Origin: Cohnella sp. GbtcB17
GTDB lineage: Bacteria > Bacillota > Bacilli > Paenibacillales > Paenibacillaceae
Length of the DNA: 64,000 nt
Assembly (NCBI RefSeq): GCF_019091135.1
Contig: NZ_JAGXJW010000042.1
Location: 1 to 64,000, forward strand
Direction of reading: 5' to 3'
Of this stretch, positions 61,430 to 64,000 are shown in pieces. The translations under genes and the position numbers were made by a program. The notes under the pieces were generated by a model. The model searched no databases, was not told the origin of the DNA, and was given only the letters and a program-made list of their open reading frames with translations. Each line of letters starts with the position of its first letter. The first letter of the stretch is position 1.

Positions 61430-63024
61430 ACCGACACACGCTCCTTCGCCACTTCTTCTTTCTTGACCCACACTTGGTCGAGGCCCCCGCTGATGAGGCG
61501 GTGATGCTGGCCGGCGTCTCCGGTCGGGAAGTCTTCGCGCTTGTGCATGCCGCGCGTCTCCGTACGGGCCAGCGCCGAATGGTACATCCACCGGGCCGTC
61601 GCCGTCATCGCGGCGGTCTCGCGCGCCTTCACGCCTTCGGCCGTCCGGCCGACGCCCGCTTCGCGCTGGCGCCGCCACAGATCGTCGAGCCTGACGAGCG
61701 AGTCGCCCAGCCCCTTCTCCGTGCGGAACAAATTGCGGTCGTACGGCTTCACTTCGTCCTGCACGGCGCGCACGTATTCGTCCGTACGCGCCGCCGCGCC
61801 CGCTTCCTGGCGATCTCGCAGCGATTGTGAGGAGAGTCCTCTCAGCTCGCGCGAGCCCGCGGCCTCGCCAAGCTTAAGCGCATAGGCTGCCGCGCCTTCG
61901 CCGGCGAACGAGCCCGAGGACATCGCACAAGCCGCGTTATGGCTGCCCGTGAAGCCGCCGCAGATCAGCTCGCGCGTCGCGGCATCGCCTGCCGCGTAAA
62001 GGCCGGGAGCGCTTGTCGCGCATGTGTCGTCGATGACGCGGATGCCGCCCGTGCCGCGGACCGTCCCCTCCAGCCGCAGCGTGACCGGGAACAAATCCTT
62101 GAACGGGTCGATCCCCCTGCGGTCGAACGGCAAGAAAAAATTCGTCTGCGCCACGCGCAGCAGCGGTTTCAAATCTTCCGGCGCCTGGTCGAGCCTCGCA
62201 TACACCTGCTTGCCCTGCAGCAGATTGCGCGCGATGACCGAACGGCCCTTTTTCGAGCCTGCGCCCTCGACGACCGTCCCATCCTCGTAGTAGAAGCTGG
62301 CGTAGCTGTAGTACGCCGTCTTCGTGACTGAGGAGAACGTCGGGCAGATCGCGTAGGCGTTCGAGAACTCCATCCCCGACAGATCCGCGCCAGCCTCCGC
62401 GGCGAACAAATAGCCGTCTCCCGTGAGCACGTTGCAGCCGAGCGCGCGGCCCAGGAAGGCGCACCCGCCGGTGGCGATGACCACGGCGCCCGCCCGGATC
62501 TCCCAAGTCTCGCCGGTCTGCGTGTTCACGCCGGCCGCGCCCCCGACGCCGTGTTCGTCGGCAAGCAGCTCGAGCACCGGGCTGTGATCCAAAATTTTGA
62601 CGCCCGCGCGCTGCACCAGCTTTCTCATGAGCCGCATGTATTCCGGTCCTTGCAGCCCCCGCTTGTACGGATTGCCGTTTTCGTCGACGGGAAACGGATA
62701 GCCGAGATTGCCCAGCTTGTTCATATTTTCGAACGTGCGGTCGAGCACGCGGTCCATCCAGCGGTGCTCCGCCAATTGGCCGCCCATCGCGTAACGGCTG
62801 GCTTTGGCTTCTTCGCGCTTCTCCCGGTCCGGCTCAACGTACCAGACGCCCGTGCCCGACGGCGCGGTGGCGCCGCTCGAGCCGCAGTATCCCTTGTCCA
62901 CCAGCGTCACCTTCGCGCCCTTCGAAGCCGCCGATATGGCCGCCCACGTTCCCGCGGGTCCGCCGCCGATGACCAGTACGTCCGTGATTCGTTCCACCGA
63001 AGCTCTTGCCGCCGTGTTCGTCAT
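61426..63024 (-). CDS. FAD-dependent oxidoreductase, fumarate reductase/APS reductase alpha-like
   Basis: 532 residues, succinate dehydrogenase/fumarate reductase flavoprotein superfamily. FAD-binding VLVIGGGPAGTWAAISAA at the N-terminus, GAVVIATGGCAFLGR, and the second FAD site GLYAAGDAATRELICGG followed by FTGSHNAACAMSSGSFAG. The C-terminal helical region has RTETRGMHKREDFP, as in this superfamily. Pairing with an AprB-like ferredoxin in an overlapping gene suggests an AprBA-type heterodimer. The substrate is unknown; the sulfonate-type importer in the same operon suggests an organosulfur compound, but this is inference. GGGAGG precedes ATG 63024. Confidence 0.88.
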   Translation of the reverse strand: MTNTAARASVERITDVLVIGGGPAGTWAAISAASKGAKVTLVDKGYCGSSGATAPSGTGVWYVEPDREKREEAKASRYAMGGQLAEHRWMDRVLDRTFENMNKLGNLGYPFPVDENGNPYKRGLQGPEYMRLMRKLVQRAGVKILDHSPVLELLADEHGVGGAAGVNTQTGETWEIRAGAVVIATGGCAFLGRALGCNVLTGDGYLFAAEAGADLSGMEFSNAYAICPTFSSVTKTAYYSYASFYYEDGTVVEGAGSKKGRSVIARNLLQGKQVYARLDQAPEDLKPLLRVAQTNFFLPFDRRGIDPFKDLFPVTLRLEGTVRGTGGIRVIDDTCATSAPGLYAAGDAATRELICGGFTGSHNAACAMSSGSFAGEGAAAYALKLGEAAGSRELRGLSSQSLRDRQEAGAAARTDEYVRAVQDEVKPYDRNLFRTEKGLGDSLVRLDDLWRRQREAGVGRTAEGVKARETAAMTATARWMYHSALARTETRGMHKREDFPTGDAGQHHRLISGGLDQVWVKKEEVAKERVSV

Positions 63025-63059
63025 TATTATTCCTCCCAGGGGTTGTTTGTTGTTTAGCT

Positions 63060-63905
63060 TTAGCCCTTGTAGCCGTCCTGCCACTTCAGCGCCCGGCGTT
63101 CGATCGCTTTGACGGCCGAATCCAGCAGCTTGCCCACGATCGCGAAGATCAGGATGCCGACGAAAATGACTGCCGGTTGACCGTTCTGCTTCGCTTCGTT
63201 GATCAGGAACCCGATGCCCGACGTCGAGCCGATCAGCTCCGCCACCACCAGCCCGATCCAGGAGACGGCGAGCGAGGTGCGAAGGCCGAGCAGCATTTGC
63301 GGCGTCGCGGACGGCAGAATCAGCCGCGAGACTCTTTTCGATCGACTGAAGCCGAGCGTACGCGATACCTCGAACAGCTTGTTGTCCACCTGCCGAATGC
63401 CCAGGAAGACGTTGACATACATCGGAAAAAACGAACCCGCGGCGATAATGACCACTTTGGAAACTTCACCGAAGCCGAACCACAAAATGATCAGCGGCGC
63501 GATCGCCAGATGCGGCACGAGCCGCAGTACCTGCGCACTCGGATCGATGACGTACTCGGCCCGCCGGAACAATCCCGTCAACACGCCGAGCGCCAGTCCC
63601 AACCCGCCGCCGAATACGAATCCGATGCCGGCCCGGCGAATGCTGTCCCCCAGGTGCTGGAGCAGTCCGCCGTTCGCCGCCAAGTCTGCAAATGCCGCCG
63701 CGATCGCGGCCGGCGTCGGCAGAAACTCCGGCGAGATCCACCCCAGGCTGCCGGCCAGCTGCCAGACGGCGATCGCCGCGACCGGCAAGAGCCAGCCGGC
63801 GGCGACATCCGCCAGCGCGGCGCGTACTTTTCCCGACGAGCTCCGCGTCCGCATCTCCCTGGTCCTGCCTGCCGGCGCCGTCCAGGCCTCGACTCTCTCG
63901 CCCAT
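63060..63905 (-). CDS. ABC transporter permease (SsuC/TauC type)
   Basis: 281-residue inner-membrane permease with about six helices and the EAA-type loop containing FEVSRTLGFSRSKRVSRLILPSA (seen as VSRTLGFS then LILPSATPQML). It is of the nitrate/sulfonate/taurine family. AAGGAGG lies seven bases before ATG. It follows another permease gene (partial, at the window edge) by 14 bases and precedes the flavoprotein by 35 bases. Confidence 0.93.
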   Translation of the reverse strand: MGERVEAWTAPAGRTREMRTRSSSGKVRAALADVAAGWLLPVAAIAVWQLAGSLGWISPEFLPTPAAIAAAFADLAANGGLLQHLGDSIRRAGIGFVFGGGLGLALGVLTGLFRRAEYVIDPSAQVLRLVPHLAIAPLIILWFGFGEVSKVVIIAAGSFFPMYVNVFLGIRQVDNKLFEVSRTLGFSRSKRVSRLILPSATPQMLLGLRTSLAVSWIGLVVAELIGSTSGIGFLINEAKQNGQPAVIFVGILIFAIVGKLLDSAVKAIERRALKWQDGYKG

Positions 63906-63919
63906 CTCTCTCGCCTCCT

Positions 63920-64000
63920 TTATCCCCTAAAGGTGTCTTTCCAGCCTGCGACTCTGCGCTCCAGCAGCCGCACGACCGCATCCGATACGAGCCCGGCGAC
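63920..64000 (-). CDS. C-terminal end of a second SsuC-type ABC permease (partial)
   Basis: Twenty-six codons and a TAA stop are visible at the window edge. The peptide VAGLVSDAVVRLLERRVAGW resembles the C-terminal DxxVRxLERRxxxW of SsuC-family permeases and parallels DSAVKAIERRALKW at the end of the next gene. It shows that the operon continues to the right with at least a tandem permease. Confidence 0.7.
   Translation of the reverse strand, partial: VAGLVSDAVVRLLERRVAGWKDTFRG

Overview
The window is GC-rich and comes from a Gram-positive, spore-forming Bacillales genome. It most resembles the Paenibacillaceae (Paenibacillus or Cohnella type), an inference from gene content and order rather than a database match. 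The evidence includes an Sda checkpoint protein, WhiA/YvcK/RapZ/Crh, HprK with PpaX, CggR, CtsR-type and cre-type operators, YesM/YesN regulators and a collagen-like protein with a BclA-like C-terminus. Almost everything lies on the minus strand. The plus-strand genes are a tRNA-Arg, clpP and sda, clustered at 36.8-38.7 kb.

Layout: 0-3.4 kb holds rnr (with a long RGG-type tail) and secG. 3.4-7.8 kb holds a secreted collagen-like protein, a monofunctional catalase and a sugar isomerase/epimerase-like protein. 8.3-28.6 kb is a carbohydrate locus: a YesM/YesN two-component system, a CUT1-type ABC importer (binding lipoprotein and two permeases), and five glycosidases (GH3, two GH38 alpha-mannosidases, a GH125 exo-alpha-1,6-mannosidase and a clan-A hydrolase). 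It reads as a system for alpha-mannan or high-mannose glycans. 28.8-36.5 kb is the cggR-gapA-pgk-tpiA-gpmI-eno glycolytic cluster, with a recognisable CggR operator. 36.8-41 kb holds tRNA-Arg, clpP, sda, a MerR/TipAS regulator, a SIMPL-domain protein and an HPr/Crh-like protein. 41-50 kb holds whiA, yvcK, rapZ, glk, trxB, a TPR protein and prs. 49.3-56.3 kb is the histidine operon hisZGDBHAF-IE. 56.5-59.8 kb is hprK-lgt-ppaX-acyltransferase. 60-64 kb is a sulfonate/nitrate-type ABC transporter operon that also encodes an APS-reductase-like flavoprotein and a two-cluster ferredoxin; it runs off the right edge.

The housekeeping order (hprK-lgt-ppaX-yvoF-his-trxB-yvcJKL-crh, clpP, cggR-gapA-eno, secG-rnr) is as I recall it for Bacillus subtilis, so the 3.4-28.7 kb block looks like accessory DNA inserted between eno and secG. 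Carbon control recurs: HprK and a Crh-like protein (co-regulators of CcpA), CggR, glucokinase, YvcK, and a near-consensus cre site in front of the mannan transporter.

The most unusual structure is not a gene. Six intergenic regions (about 8.0, 15.7, 30.4, 37.8, 39.6 and 51.6 kb) carry short tandem arrays of 23-27 nt imperfect palindromes. Each locus has its own sequence, yet the dominant spacing is almost always 51-52 bp. At least three arrays lie inside or at the 3' end of operons. The role of these arrays is unknown to me.
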